DNA from: an uncultured Alphaproteobacteria bacterium
GTDB taxonomy: Bacteria > Pseudomonadota > Alphaproteobacteria > RF32 > CAG-239
Length of the DNA stretch: 64,000 nucleotides
Direction of reading: 5' to 3'
Assembly (NCBI GenBank): GCA_934270475.1
Contig: CAKQPS010000006.1
Location: 1-64,000, forward strand
Below are positions 1 through 7,505 of the stretch, piece after piece (positions within the stretch are counted from its first letter, which is position 1; every line of letters begins with the position of its first letter). Position numbers and translations under genes: made by a program. Below the pieces are notes generated by a model. The model was not told where the DNA came from. It did no database searches and saw only the letters and a program-made list of their open reading frames with translations.

Positions 1-54
1 CGTGAAGGCGGTCACACAGTTGGCGCCGGCGTTGTTTCTAAGATTTTGAAATAA
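1..54 (+). CDS. tuf: Elongation factor Tu, C-terminal end (partial)
   Basis: Only the last 17 codons and the TAA stop lie in the window. The encoded peptide REGGHTVGAGVVSKILK is the near-invariant C-terminus of EF-Tu, the GTPase that brings aminoacyl-tRNA to the ribosome. A strong intrinsic terminator starts 16 bases after the stop, so this is the end of its transcription unit. Whether this is the str-operon copy or a second tuf copy cannot be told from here. Confidence 0.93.
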   Translation, partial: REGGHTVGAGVVSKILK

Positions 55-70
55 TCTCGCCGAGTACGTT

Positions 71-111
71 AAAAAAATCTCCATTATTCTATTGAATAAT
101 GGAGATTTTTT
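71..111 (+). terminator. Rho-independent terminator after tuf
   Basis: A long stem pairs AAATCTCCATTATTC with GAATAATGGAGATTT around a four-base loop, followed by a T run. It closes the tuf transcript. Confidence 0.9.
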
Positions 112-229
112 GTTGCAGGCAAACATTATTTTTCTTTTATGAAAGAAATTTAGATTGTTTTTATGGTCATCCTTGGTTTTGATCCTCAGCTCATTCGCCG
201 AGGAGTCAGTAATATAAAGGCAATACATT

Positions 230-265
230 TAAAAAAAAGAAACCTCCGGAACATTGTACCGGAGG
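230..265 (-). terminator. Rho-independent terminator of the candidate ncRNA
   Basis: Read on the minus strand, CCTCCGG pairs with CCGGAGG around a nine-base loop and is followed by a T-rich tract (TTTCTTTTTTTT). It lies about 390 bases downstream of the minus-strand promoter at 627-655. Confidence 0.8.
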
Positions 266-620
266 AAAGAATTGTAAGGCTGATAAAAATATACCAGTGA
301 AACTTAACTTCTTATATGTAACTAAAGAAAATAATTAAAATGGGATAGGGGATGCTCTAATCATAAAGGTCAATACTATATTACACGAAACAACACACGA
401 CCTAAATGATGTCAGGAGCTCTTATCATGGTAATAGGGTTTTGATATCCATAGCAGCTTTAATGACCGATACTAATATAAACTCTATTTAGGACCATCTC
501 TTATCATGGGCAAAAAATTAAGTTAAACAATCATTTATATCACTCATGGCCTATCTCTAGATCTTGCCCAGAATAAACAACCAGGCTTAAAATTTAATAT
601 ATTCATAATTATTTCTTTAT
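231..620 (-). ncRNA. Candidate non-coding RNA of about 390 nt
   Basis: The stretch has no convincing long ORF but is bounded on the minus strand by a near-consensus sigma-70 promoter (TTGACA, 17-bp spacer, TATAAA at 655-627) and an intrinsic terminator (230-265), giving a predicted transcript of about 390 nt. Inside are three copies of ATGATAAGAG or a one-base variant (read on the minus strand, near 507, 428 and 364) and a possible 20-codon ORF (606-544). It shows none of the hallmark sequences of RNase P RNA, tmRNA, SRP RNA or any riboswitch I know. It could be a new structured RNA, a multi-peptide leader transcript or a decayed gene. Transcript ends are inferred. Confidence 0.5.
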
Positions 621-626
621 GTTCTC

Positions 627-655
627 TTTATAACATAGAAAAAATCGGTTGTCAA
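627..655 (-). promoter_or_regulatory. Strong sigma-70-type promoter (minus strand)
   Basis: The minus strand carries TTGACA (655-650), exactly 17 bases, then TATAAA (632-627). It points into the ORF-poor region 231-620 and is back to back with the plus-strand promoter at 715-743. Confidence 0.75.
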
Positions 656-714
656 CACTTTTTTTGTATTTTTTGTCACTTTTTTTAAAAAATATTTAAA
701 CCACAAAGTTTTAC

Positions 715-743
715 TTGACAAAAAACTATAAAATAGGTAAACT
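715..743 (+). promoter_or_regulatory. Promoter of the unknown gene at 784
   Basis: TTGACA (715-720), a 17-bp spacer and TAAACT (738-743). The -35 box coincides with a possible TTG start codon at 715, which is why that start is rejected for the downstream gene. Confidence 0.6.
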
Positions 744-783
744 AAATAAGTTTTTGAATTATTTACTATTAAAATTATTGTAT

Positions 784-1464
784 ATGAATTACTTTAAGAG
801 AATGTACATGCAGTACATGGCTAAGAAGGGTCGGTTTTCTGAGGGAATCGTCATCAGCTTGTGCGAGGTTTACGAGTACGAGACTGAAGAGAAGAAAGCT
901 TGGAAAGCTGAGATGGCGTGGAGTTTGCAATGGTGCAAGGCAGAAGGTCAAACTTCTGAAAAGGAGCTCCGCCGCATTCTGCACATCTTCTTTGTTAACC
1001 ATGCGTTTGTGGACGACAAAATTGTTGCCAACATCTTGTCTAGCCGTCACCGAGTGCTGCCATTGTTTATGGCATGTCTGAAGAAGCGTAAAATGGCATT
1101 GACCAAAGAAGAAAGCGATGTCATTTCTCAGCTTGCAGTGGAAGACTTCAAGCGCTTGTGCAAGCCTTTGCACCCGTGGATAGAAAAGGAACTGCTCTCG
1201 TCCGGCGATACCGCAAAAATCAAGTGGTATTGCCAGCGTTTTGTCCTTTCTTCTGATGCAGAAATGCATCTGGTGCTGTTGGCAACGCAAAAGAACTATC
1301 GCAACGCCGATCGCCGAGATTTTGACTATGCTGGTCTGCTTGCTGGATACGTCAAGACGCATAAGGCGGCGTTTGACAACGAGTGTGCTTATGACTTTCT
1401 GCAGAAACAGTCAGGGCTGACAGATTTGAAAAAAATCGTAATGGCTCGTCGTTCTGTCAAGTAG
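784..1464 (+). CDS. Hypothetical protein, predicted all-helical
   Basis: I do not recognise this protein. It is about 226 residues long, rich in Lys, Arg, Trp and Cys, with no signal peptide and no membrane segment; the pattern of charged and hydrophobic residues suggests a soluble helical-repeat fold. The frame is open back to a TTG at 715, but that codon is the -35 box of a good promoter, so translation must begin later. ATG 784, 802, 808 and 817 are candidates; 808 has the best Shine-Dalgarno-like sequence (AAGAGA, six bases ahead). Its codon use is G-richer than its AT-rich flanks, which could mean transfer. It is divergent from the candidate ncRNA and ends at an intrinsic terminator. Confidence 0.7.
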   Translation: MNYFKRMYMQYMAKKGRFSEGIVISLCEVYEYETEEKKAWKAEMAWSLQWCKAEGQTSEKELRRILHIFFVNHAFVDDKIVANILSSRHRVLPLFMACLKKRKMALTKEESDVISQLAVEDFKRLCKPLHPWIEKELLSSGDTAKIKWYCQRFVLSSDAEMHLVLLATQKNYRNADRRDFDYAGLLAGYVKTHKAAFDNECAYDFLQKQSGLTDLKKIVMARRSVK

Positions 1465-1471
1465 AACTATT

Positions 1472-1506
1472 AAAGCGGTATCTCCTCAAAAAAGATACCG
1501 CTTTTC
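1472..1506 (+). terminator. Rho-independent terminator
   Basis: AAAGCGGTATCT pairs with AGATACCGCTTT and is followed by TTTTCTATT. It closes the gene ending at 1464. Confidence 0.85.
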
Positions 1507-1574
1507 TATTGGACTTTTGTAAAATTTGTCTATATTAAAAACATCAACTTATTATTAACTTAAATTTTATAATT

Positions 1575-2029
1575 ATGACAGATTTTGAACGACTACTTTT
1601 AGCAAAAGGTGATGCAGATTTAATTTGCTCTTTTGTTATAGACTACACCAAAATTCTCAGCGATGATTTTAAAAGCGTCTTGATTCATATATTGAGGAGG
1701 CTAAAAAGCGTCTCGTTGCAAAAGAAAAAATGGCGTTGTCTAACCTCAAAGACAGCAGCAAGCAGCATCTCCGCACGGCACAAATTGCCAAGCCGGATAT
1801 TGTCGGTAAGCAAATGAGTATCACTGATTTGCTGAAATATCATGAAGGGGGCAATCACATAAAGACGCGTATCCTCTCAAGTACAAGATGGAATGACGTT
1901 TATACTGTGGGAGATTTGCTGGAAGAAGGCAGACATAGTCTGTCGCGAATGCGAATGATGGGAAAAACGTCAATGGCAGTTTTGGAAGAGTGCTTGGGCA
2001 AAATCGGTTACAGACTTAGTGACCATTAA
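1575..2029 (+). pseudogene. Stand-alone RNA polymerase alpha-CTD-like protein, frameshifted
   Basis: Two overlapping frames make one coherent protein if one A is added to the AAAA run at 1671-1674: the first frame gives the N-terminus (from ATG 1575), the second continues with a charged helical linker and the C-terminal domain. The last 55 or so residues align with the alpha-subunit C-terminal domain of RNA polymerase: an Arg in the place of E. coli R265, then YTVGDLL, then MGKTSM and a final helix LEECLGKIGYRL. There is no alpha N-terminal domain, so this is a small free alpha-CTD-like protein that might touch DNA UP elements or sigma. The frameshift may be real decay or an assembly error. 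A terminator follows the stop. Confidence 0.65.
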
Positions 2030-2033
2030 AAGC

Positions 2034-2072
2034 AAAAAAAACTCGTTATCTTTTGATAGCGGGATTTTTTTT
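2034..2072 (+). terminator. Rho-independent terminator
   Basis: CTCGTTATC pairs with GATAGCGGG (with G-T pairs) around TTTT, followed by a run of eight T. It closes the alpha-CTD-like gene. Confidence 0.75.
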
Positions 2073-2096
2073 GTAAGATGTGCTAAAATAAAAATA

Positions 2097-2125
2097 TTGA
2101 CAAAAGAGGGTTGAAAAGCTAATAT
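2097..2125 (+). promoter_or_regulatory. Promoter of the small membrane protein gene
   Basis: TTGACA (2097-2102), a 17-bp spacer and TAATAT (2120-2125), 44 bases before ATG 2169. Confidence 0.7.
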
Positions 2126-2168
2126 ATATTTCTAAAGTTTATTATTTTGTTTAATTAAATTGTTGCGT

Positions 2169-2528
2169 ATGAGAAAGATTATTATCGTGATGTTAATCAT
2201 TTTAGGATTTGCATCATGTTCAGGAAATATTTTGCATCAAGATGGTGAAGTTTATACCGTTGAAGATGTGACAGCTACTTCAACTGACATGACTTTCAAG
2301 TTTGAAGGTGTGACCGAGCCTCAAACATTTTCTGTTGAGGCTTGTCAAGACAGTGAAAACTATCCGGCTTACAAAAAAGGCGACGTGGTGGAGATTGAAA
2401 ATTTTCGTCTTAGCCATGTGCATTCTCAGAATGTTTGGAATATTATTGTTCCTTTGTGGGTTGGCTTTATCGTTGTTTGTATAGGTGGTTTTATTTTGTA
2501 TCTTGGACGTTTAGCGATGGATAGTTAA
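2169..2528 (+). CDS. Hypothetical small lipoprotein/membrane protein
   Basis: A protein of 119 residues from ATG 2169; two upstream in-frame TTG codons (2160, 2163) are less likely starts. The N-terminus is a signal sequence ending in FASC, close to a lipobox, so Cys may be lipidated. A short beta-rich middle is followed by a C-terminal hydrophobic helix (about residues 92-115, VPLWVGFIVVCIGGFIL). It therefore has both an exported N-terminus and a membrane span near the C-terminus. I do not recognise a family. It has its own promoter and terminator and so forms a single-gene unit. Confidence 0.75.
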   Translation: MRKIIIVMLIILGFASCSGNILHQDGEVYTVEDVTATSTDMTFKFEGVTEPQTFSVEACQDSENYPAYKKGDVVEIENFRLSHVHSQNVWNIIVPLWVGFIVVCIGGFILYLGRLAMDS

Positions 2529-2543
2529 TTTTTTGCATAGCAT

Positions 2544-2576
2544 AAAAAGGGGTGTTGGAAAAATGCTCCTTTTTTG
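2544..2576 (+). terminator. Rho-independent terminator
   Basis: AAAAAGGGGTGTT pairs (with G-T pairs) with AAATGCTCCTTTTT and ends in a T run. Confidence 0.7.
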
Positions 2577-2589
2577 TTTTAAAAAGGTG

Positions 2590-2618
2590 TTGACAAGTGG
2601 GGATTTTTTAAGTATAAA
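2590..2618 (+). promoter_or_regulatory. Promoter of the ffh operon
   Basis: TTGACA (2590-2595), a 17-bp spacer and TATAAA (2613-2618). The leader of about 130 bases to the ffh start can fold: CGTCAG (2680-2685) pairs with CTGACG (2703-2708). Confidence 0.75.
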
Positions 2619-2753
2619 AATAGCAAATTTAGTGAATTTTTACCAAAAGAGTCGTAAAAAATTCAAGCTCCGAGGAGTCCGTCAGCCAGCGAGGTTTCGC
2701 ACACTGACGTAAATTTGTTTGTATTAACAAGGTGATAAAGGTAAAAAACAGAA

Positions 2754-4136
2754 ATGTTTGAAAATTTGACCGACAAGCTGAGCCAAGCTTTTTCTAAGAT
2801 AACCTCCCGCGGAGTGCTGTCTGAAAAAGATATTGACGATGCTATGCGTGAAATTCGCGTGGCGCTGCTTGAAGCCGATGTTTCATTGCCGGTAGTTAAA
2901 GAATTTATTGCCAAAGTTAAAGAACAAGCCTTGGGCGAAAAGGTGGTTAAGTCTGTACAGCCAGGGCAAATGGTTGTCAAAATCGTTCATGACGAACTGG
3001 TAAAATTGCTTGGCGACGGCAATGAAAGCTTAAACTTTAACGCTCCGGCTCCGGTTTGTTTTTTGATGGTTGGTCTGCAGGGTTCGGGTAAAACTACCAC
3101 CACAGCAAAAATTGCCGCTAAGCTCAAAAAAAACAAACGTATTTTGCTGGCTTCATTAGACGTATACCGTCCGGCGGCGCAGGAGCAATTGGCGCAGCTC
3201 GGTAAGCAGATTGAAGTTGATGTTTTGCCGATTGTTGCTGGTGAAAAGCCTTTGCAAATTACTAAACGTGCTTTAGCAGAAGCCAAAAAAGGCGTGTATG
3301 ATTTGCTGATTTTGGATACGGCAGGTCGTTTGCAGATTGATGAAATTTTAATGCAGGAAGTTGCTGAAGTTAAAAAGCTGGCGCAGCCGGTTGAAACTTT
3401 GTTGGTTGCCGATGCTTTAATTGGTCAGGAAGCCTGCAACGTGGCTAAAGAATTTAACGACAAAATTGGTATTACCGGTTTGGTTCTGACCCGCATAGAC
3501 GGTTCGTCCCGCGCCGGCGCTGCTCTTTCTATGAAAATGATTTCCGGTGCTCCGGTAAAGTTTTTGGGAACGGGCGAAAAAATTGATGAATTGGAAGAGT
3601 TTCATGCTGACCGCATAGCCGGACGTATTTTGGGGCAGGGCGACGTGGTTTCTTTGGTGGAAAAAGCCATTGAAAACGTAGATAAAGCCGAAGCTGAAAA
3701 AATGGCCGGAAAAATGCTTAAAGGCTCGTTTGATTTAAACGATATGCTTGAGCAAATGCGGCAGATAAAAAAATTGGGCAGTATCGGCAGCATTATCGGT
3801 ATGCTTCCGGGGCTGTCTAAATATAAATCTCAGATTGAAGAGTCCGGCATGTGCGACAATCTGATGAAAAAACAGGAAGCAATCATTTTGTCGATGACAA
3901 AAAAAGAACGATTGAATCCTGATTTGATAAAAGCATCTCGCAAGAGAAGAATCGCACAGGGCGCCGGAGTAACTGTTCATGATGTGAATGTTTTGCTCAA
4001 ATCATACGAGCAAATGTCCGGCATGATGAAAAAAATGGGCAAGTTCGGCTCTTTGTCGGCGATGTCTAAATTGTTTAAGGGAAATCCGATGGGCGGCATG
4101 CCGTTTGGCGGGTTTAACAAAAAGTTTCCGTTTTAA
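2754..4136 (+). CDS. ffh: Signal recognition particle protein Ffh
   Basis: SRP54 homologue, the GTPase that with 4.5S RNA binds signal sequences of nascent membrane proteins and docks on FtsY. The 460 residues match the family length. Order seen: N-domain helices (1-90), P-loop GLQGSGKTT (107-115), DVYRPAA, the DTAGR motif near 188, TRIDG in place of TKLDG, then the Met-rich M domain (about 300-435) with GMLPGL and a glycine-rich tail. It is the first gene of ffh-rpsP-rimM-trmD-rplS and has its own promoter. The 4.5S RNA gene is not in the window. Confidence 0.97.
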   Translation: MFENLTDKLSQAFSKITSRGVLSEKDIDDAMREIRVALLEADVSLPVVKEFIAKVKEQALGEKVVKSVQPGQMVVKIVHDELVKLLGDGNESLNFNAPAPVCFLMVGLQGSGKTTTTAKIAAKLKKNKRILLASLDVYRPAAQEQLAQLGKQIEVDVLPIVAGEKPLQITKRALAEAKKGVYDLLILDTAGRLQIDEILMQEVAEVKKLAQPVETLLVADALIGQEACNVAKEFNDKIGITGLVLTRIDGSSRAGAALSMKMISGAPVKFLGTGEKIDELEEFHADRIAGRILGQGDVVSLVEKAIENVDKAEAEKMAGKMLKGSFDLNDMLEQMRQIKKLGSIGSIIGMLPGLSKYKSQIEESGMCDNLMKKQEAIILSMTKKERLNPDLIKASRKRRIAQGAGVTVHDVNVLLKSYEQMSGMMKKMGKFGSLSAMSKLFKGNPMGGMPFGGFNKKFPF

Positions 4137-4177
4137 GCGGAAGTTATGGTTTGTAACAAAGAAAGGAAATTTATAAA

Positions 4178-4549
4178 ATGTCAGTACGTATCAGACTCTC
4201 TCGCAGTGGTTCTAAAAAACGTCCTTATTACCGTATCGTAGCAGCTGATCAAAGAGCTCCTCGTGATGGTAGATTTATTGAAAAATTGGGTTCTTACAAT
4301 CCGTTGTTGCCTCAAGACCATGAAGCAAGATTGGTTGTAGACAAAGAAAAAGTTGCCGCTTGGTTGGCAAAAGGCGCTCAGCCGACAGAAAGATTGCAAA
4401 AATTGTTTGCAAACTTGGGTTTGTGCGAAGCTCCGAAAATTGTTCCACAGCCTAAAAAATCTGCTCCAAAAGCAAAAGCTGTTGAAAGAATGAAAGAAAA
4501 AGAAGCTAAAGCTGCCGCTGCTGCCGAAGCTGCTTCTTCCGCTGAATAA
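4178..4549 (+). CDS. rpsP: 30S ribosomal protein S16
   Basis: 123 residues. The N-terminus ([19 protein letters not shown]) and the following KLGSYNPL motif are diagnostic of bS16, which helps assemble the 30S body. The last 40 or so residues are a Lys/Ala-rich extension common in alphaproteobacteria. A Shine-Dalgarno sequence AAAGGAAA precedes ATG 4178. It lies 41 bases behind ffh and is likely co-transcribed. Confidence 0.97.
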   Translation: MSVRIRLSRSGSKKRPYYRIVAADQRAPRDGRFIEKLGSYNPLLPQDHEARLVVDKEKVAAWLAKGAQPTERLQKLFANLGLCEAPKIVPQPKKSAPKAKAVERMKEKEAKAAAAAEAASSAE

Positions 4550-4603
4550 TTTTCAGCAATGTAACAATTAGGTAGTTATTTTGAGCCTTAGATTGGAACT
4601 TTG

Positions 4604-5152
4604 ATGACTGAAAAACGCGTATGTCTTGGAAAAATTGTTGCCGCACATGGTTTGCGCGGTGAGGTGAAAGTTCACAGCTACACCGATAATCCTGCTGATA
4701 TTGATAAATACGGCATGGTAGAAGACAAAGAGGCTGCGCATAAATTCAAAATCAAAGCGGTTGGTCCGCACAAAGAGGTTATGCGCCTGAAAATTGAAGG
4801 CGTAAACGACCGCAACGCCGCCGAAGCCTTGATTGGCACCGAACTATATGTCAATCGCGATGTTTTGCCGCAGTTGCCGGAAGAAGAATATTATTTAAGC
4901 GATATCATCGGTTTAAAAGTATATCTTAACTCTTTGGATAAGGAAATTGGCACGGTTGCGCGTTTTAGCAACTTTGGCGCCGGCGAGATAATTGAAATAA
5001 AATTACCGCATCGCAAAGAAACTGAAATGCTGCCGTTTACCAAGCAGTATGTGCCGACTATCAATCTGGAAGAAGGTTATATTATTGTTTCGTCTGCAAC
5101 TATGATTTTTGCTGATGATGACAGCGAGGAAGAAAATGGCGCTGAATGTTAA
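4604..5152 (+). CDS. rimM: 16S rRNA processing protein RimM
   Basis: A 182-residue maturation factor that binds S19 in the 30S head. The N-terminal RimM barrel starts with CLGKIVAAHGLRGEVKVHSYTD and is followed by the PRC-barrel half (ISDIIG-like YLSDIIGLKVY). ATG 4604 is preferred over the TTG just before it. The C-terminus is acidic (DDDSEEENG). Its end overlaps the trmD start by 17 bases, a sign of translational coupling. Confidence 0.95.
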   Translation: MTEKRVCLGKIVAAHGLRGEVKVHSYTDNPADIDKYGMVEDKEAAHKFKIKAVGPHKEVMRLKIEGVNDRNAAEALIGTELYVNRDVLPQLPEEEYYLSDIIGLKVYLNSLDKEIGTVARFSNFGAGEIIEIKLPHRKETEMLPFTKQYVPTINLEEGYIIVSSATMIFADDDSEEENGAEC

Positions 5153-5813
5153 AATTCTGACCATTTTTCCGGAAATTTTCCCTGGTTTTTTAGGTACTTC
5201 CTTAACCGGACGCGCCTTAAAAGACGGAATTTGGAACATGGAAGCTGTCAACATTCGCGATTATGCGTTTGATAAGCATGGTTCGGTTGATGACACTCCA
5301 TGCGGCGGCGGTGCCGGAATGATTATGCGTCCCGATGTGTTGGGCAATGCGATTGACCACAACTATAAAGGGGGCAAAATCATTTATATGAGTCCGAGAG
5401 GGCAGGTGTTGACGCAGCAAAAAGTGCATGAATTGAGTAAAGAAGATAATTTGACGATTATCTGCGGTCGTTTTGAAGGAATTGACGAGCGGGTTTTAGA
5501 AGAATACAATATCGAAGAACTCAGCATCGGCGACTATATTTTGACCGGCGGCGAGCAGGCGGCAATGATAATGCTTGATGCGGTTATTCGGCTTTTGCCG
5601 AATGTGTTGGGTAACGCGGCGTCCACCGAAAACGAAAGTTTTGAAAACGGTTTGCTGGAATATCCGCAGTATACCCGTCCCATAGAATGGAAAAACCGCA
5701 AAGTACCGGAAGTTCTCTTGAGCGGTCATCATGAAAACGTGGCGAAATGGCAAAAAGAGAAGGCTCTGCAAATAACTAAAGAAAGACGTCCGGATCTGTT
5801 AGAAAATACTTGA
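5136..5813 (+). CDS. trmD: tRNA (guanine-37-N1)-methyltransferase
   Basis: TrmD uses S-adenosylmethionine to methylate G37 next to the anticodon, preventing +1 frameshifting. The 225-residue product shows the SPOUT knot motifs: ILTIFPEIF at the start, PCGGGAGMIMRPDV, CGRFEGIDERV and the SAM-binding SIGDYILTGGEQAA. Start ATG 5136 has GAGGAAG upstream; the frame is open further back into rimM, but those starts lie inside rimM. Confidence 0.96.
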   Translation: MALNVKILTIFPEIFPGFLGTSLTGRALKDGIWNMEAVNIRDYAFDKHGSVDDTPCGGGAGMIMRPDVLGNAIDHNYKGGKIIYMSPRGQVLTQQKVHELSKEDNLTIICGRFEGIDERVLEEYNIEELSIGDYILTGGEQAAMIMLDAVIRLLPNVLGNAASTENESFENGLLEYPQYTRPIEWKNRKVPEVLLSGHHENVAKWQKEKALQITKERRPDLLENT

Positions 5814-5868
5814 TTTTAGACAGATTTGGGTTTATAAGGTAACAAATTAACAAATAAAGGTAAAACTA

Positions 5869-6258
5869 ATGAACATTCTTGAAAATATTGAAAAAGAGCA
5901 AATTGAAAAGCTCATGGAAGGCAAAAATATGCCGACATTTAAGCCGGGTGATACTTTGCGCGTTCATACAAAAGTAAAAGAAGGCGACCGCGAACGTATC
6001 CAAGTTTATGAAGGTGTTTGCATTGCTCGTAAAAACGACGGTTTGAACTCTTCTTTCACAGTTAGAAAAATCTCTTTCGGTGAAGGTGTAGAACGTGTGT
6101 TCCCGCTGTATTCTCCAAACGTAGCTAAAATTGAAGTATCTCGTATCGGTAAAGTTCGCCGTGCAAAATTATACTTCTTGCGCGCTTTGCGCGGTCGTTC
6201 TGCTCGTATTGCCGACGATTTGTCAGTATCTGTTAAAGACGCTAACGCCGGTAAATAA
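5869..6258 (+). CDS. rplS: 50S ribosomal protein L19
   Basis: 129 residues of bL19, located at the 30S-50S interface. It has the typical [14 protein letters not shown] start and the [15 protein letters not shown] and [12 protein letters not shown] motifs. It is the last gene of the ffh operon, followed by a strong terminator. Confidence 0.97.
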   Translation: MNILENIEKEQIEKLMEGKNMPTFKPGDTLRVHTKVKEGDRERIQVYEGVCIARKNDGLNSSFTVRKISFGEGVERVFPLYSPNVAKIEVSRIGKVRRAKLYFLRALRGRSARIADDLSVSVKDANAGK

Positions 6259-6275
6259 TTTACGATAAAATTTAT

Positions 6276-6315
6276 AAAACCGCTTGAAATTGTTTTTATA
6301 TTTCAAGCGGTTTTT
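6276..6315 (+). terminator. Rho-independent terminator after rplS
   Basis: AAAACCGCTTGAAAT pairs with ATTTCAAGCGGTTTT, loop of about nine bases, T run. It can also serve the converging MerR gene. Confidence 0.9.
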
Positions 6316-6334
6316 AGTATATCAGCAGCAATAA

Positions 6335-6733
6335 TCAGCTGCTAAACTTTTTCATAGCTTTGTCAAAGCTGCCTTGCTTTACGGCTTCTTCATAAAGACG
6401 GACTTTATAGTCAATTTTTTGCAGATATTTTTGAAACTGCTCAATTTGTGCCAAAACTTTAATCTGTTGCTGCTTAAACATTTCCAAACGCTGGGGTAGG
6501 GAGGAATCGCCTTCGCGGAACCAGTCAATATATTGCTTAATTCCTTTAAGCGGCATACCAGTTTCTTTCAGACATTCAATAATAGAAAGCCAACCCAAAT
6601 CGTTGTCCGAAAACATACGCAAGCCGGAACTGCTTTTGCGCACAAACGGCAGCAAGCCTTCTTTTTCGTAATAACGCAGGGTATGAACGGTTAGTCCGGT
6701 TTTGGCAGCAACTTGCCCGATGGAATAATACAT
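6335..6733 (-). CDS. MerR-family transcriptional regulator (NmlR/AdhR-like)
   Basis: 132 residues: an N-terminal winged helix (YSIGQVAAKTGLTVHTLRYYEKEGL) with the family's RYYE motif, then a long dimerisation coiled coil. A single Cys sits at residue 54 in IECLKETGM, the same place as the sensing Cys of the NmlR/AdhR branch, which responds to aldehydes and other electrophiles. It has no C-terminal metal-binding Cys cluster, so it is unlike MerR or CueR. It is divergent from the flavodoxin gene; the shared spacer holds a MerR-type promoter with a palindrome (6786-6816). Regulation of that gene is inferred. Confidence 0.88.
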   Translation of the reverse strand: MYYSIGQVAAKTGLTVHTLRYYEKEGLLPFVRKSSSGLRMFSDNDLGWLSIIECLKETGMPLKGIKQYIDWFREGDSSLPQRLEMFKQQQIKVLAQIEQFQKYLQKIDYKVRLYEEAVKQGSFDKAMKKFSS

Positions 6734-6785
6734 ATTTAAATTCTCCGTAAATTAAATATTTTTTTGTGTATCTTTCAAAAAAGTC

Positions 6786-6816
6786 TTGACTTAGAGTAAA
6801 CTCTAAAGATTAGACA
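6786..6816 (+). promoter_or_regulatory. MerR-type promoter with 19-bp spacer and operator
   Basis: TTGACT (6786-6791), a 19-bp spacer and TAGACA (6811-6816). The spacer is filled by the dyad CTTAGAGT-AA-ACTCTAAAG, nearly the operator described for NmlR/AdhR regulators. Over-long 19-bp spacers are the hallmark of promoters that MerR proteins activate by DNA twisting. Confidence 0.8.
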
Positions 6817-6849
6817 GTCAAGTGTTAAAGAAAAAATTAAGGAGGAAAA

Positions 6850-7437
6850 ATGTCTAGATTACTTATTTTAGCTTTGGCTGTAATTGCTGTTTTTGCTGGT
6901 TTTTCAGCCTATCAAAAAGCACAGGCGCAAGTTGCCGAAACTGCTTCCGCCGCACCAAAGAATAACGGTAAAATCTTAATCGCTTATTATTCTTGGTCGG
7001 GGCATACCAAAAAGGTTGCCGAGGCAATTCAAAACGAAATCGGCGGCGATTTGTTTGAAATTCAGCCGGAAACAGCATATTCCGATGACTACAAAACAGT
7101 TGTTGACCAAGCCAAGAAAGAAATTAACGAAGGTTATCGTCCGGCTTTGAAAAATAATGTCGCAAACATTGCTCAATACGACATCGTGTTTATCGGTTCG
7201 CCGAACTGGTGGGGGACAATCGCTCCAGTAGTCAGTACTTTTGTTGAGCAAAATGATTTATCCGGCAAAACTGTAGTGCCGTTTATCACTCATGGCAGCG
7301 GCGGTGAGCAAAACACCATCACCGATTTGGAAAAACAGTGCAAAGACTGTTTGGTACAGAAAAACGGTTGGGTAGGCTATGGCTCTCGCACTTGGGGAAT
7401 TTCCGGCTGGCTGGAAGACATCGGCTTCAAAAAATAA
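6850..7437 (+). CDS. Flavodoxin-family protein with N-terminal signal/anchor
   Basis: 195 residues. A hydrophobic N-terminus (1-27, ending AQAQ) should direct it to the inner membrane or periplasm. The flavodoxin fold follows: ILIAYYSWSGHTKKVAEAI is the FMN-phosphate loop, then FIGSPNWWGTIAPVVSTF and PFITHGSGG. This is the flavodoxin_4 type often annotated as a NAD(P)H-linked or thiol-related reductase partner. The RBS is GGAGG eight bases from ATG 6850. The MerR-type promoter ahead suggests induction by electrophiles or aldehydes (inference). A terminator follows. Confidence 0.88.
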   Translation: MSRLLILALAVIAVFAGFSAYQKAQAQVAETASAAPKNNGKILIAYYSWSGHTKKVAEAIQNEIGGDLFEIQPETAYSDDYKTVVDQAKKEINEGYRPALKNNVANIAQYDIVFIGSPNWWGTIAPVVSTFVEQNDLSGKTVVPFITHGSGGEQNTITDLEKQCKDCLVQKNGWVGYGSRTWGISGWLEDIGFKK

Positions 7438-7452
7438 CCGATTGCAAATATT

Positions 7453-7482
7453 AAAAGAGGCGGTAGTAATACCGTCTCTTTT
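7453..7482. terminator. Bidirectional terminator
   Basis: AAAAGAGGCGGTA pairs with TACCGTCTCTTTT around GTAA. It has A and T runs on both sides and lies between the converging flavodoxin and gpsA genes. Confidence 0.85.
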
Positions 7483-7505
7483 GCGTAGAAGATTATCCCA
7501 AATGT

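Noticed and set aside
715..783. TTG start at 715 for the unknown 226-residue protein
   Set aside because: The codon is the -35 box of a good promoter, so it would not be in the mRNA.
1668..1676. Programmed -1 frameshift at TTTAAAA in the alpha-CTD-like gene
   Set aside because: The zero-frame codons are TTT AAA AGC, which do not form a proper slippery heptamer; re-reading would need pairing on TAA. A plain one-base deletion fits better.
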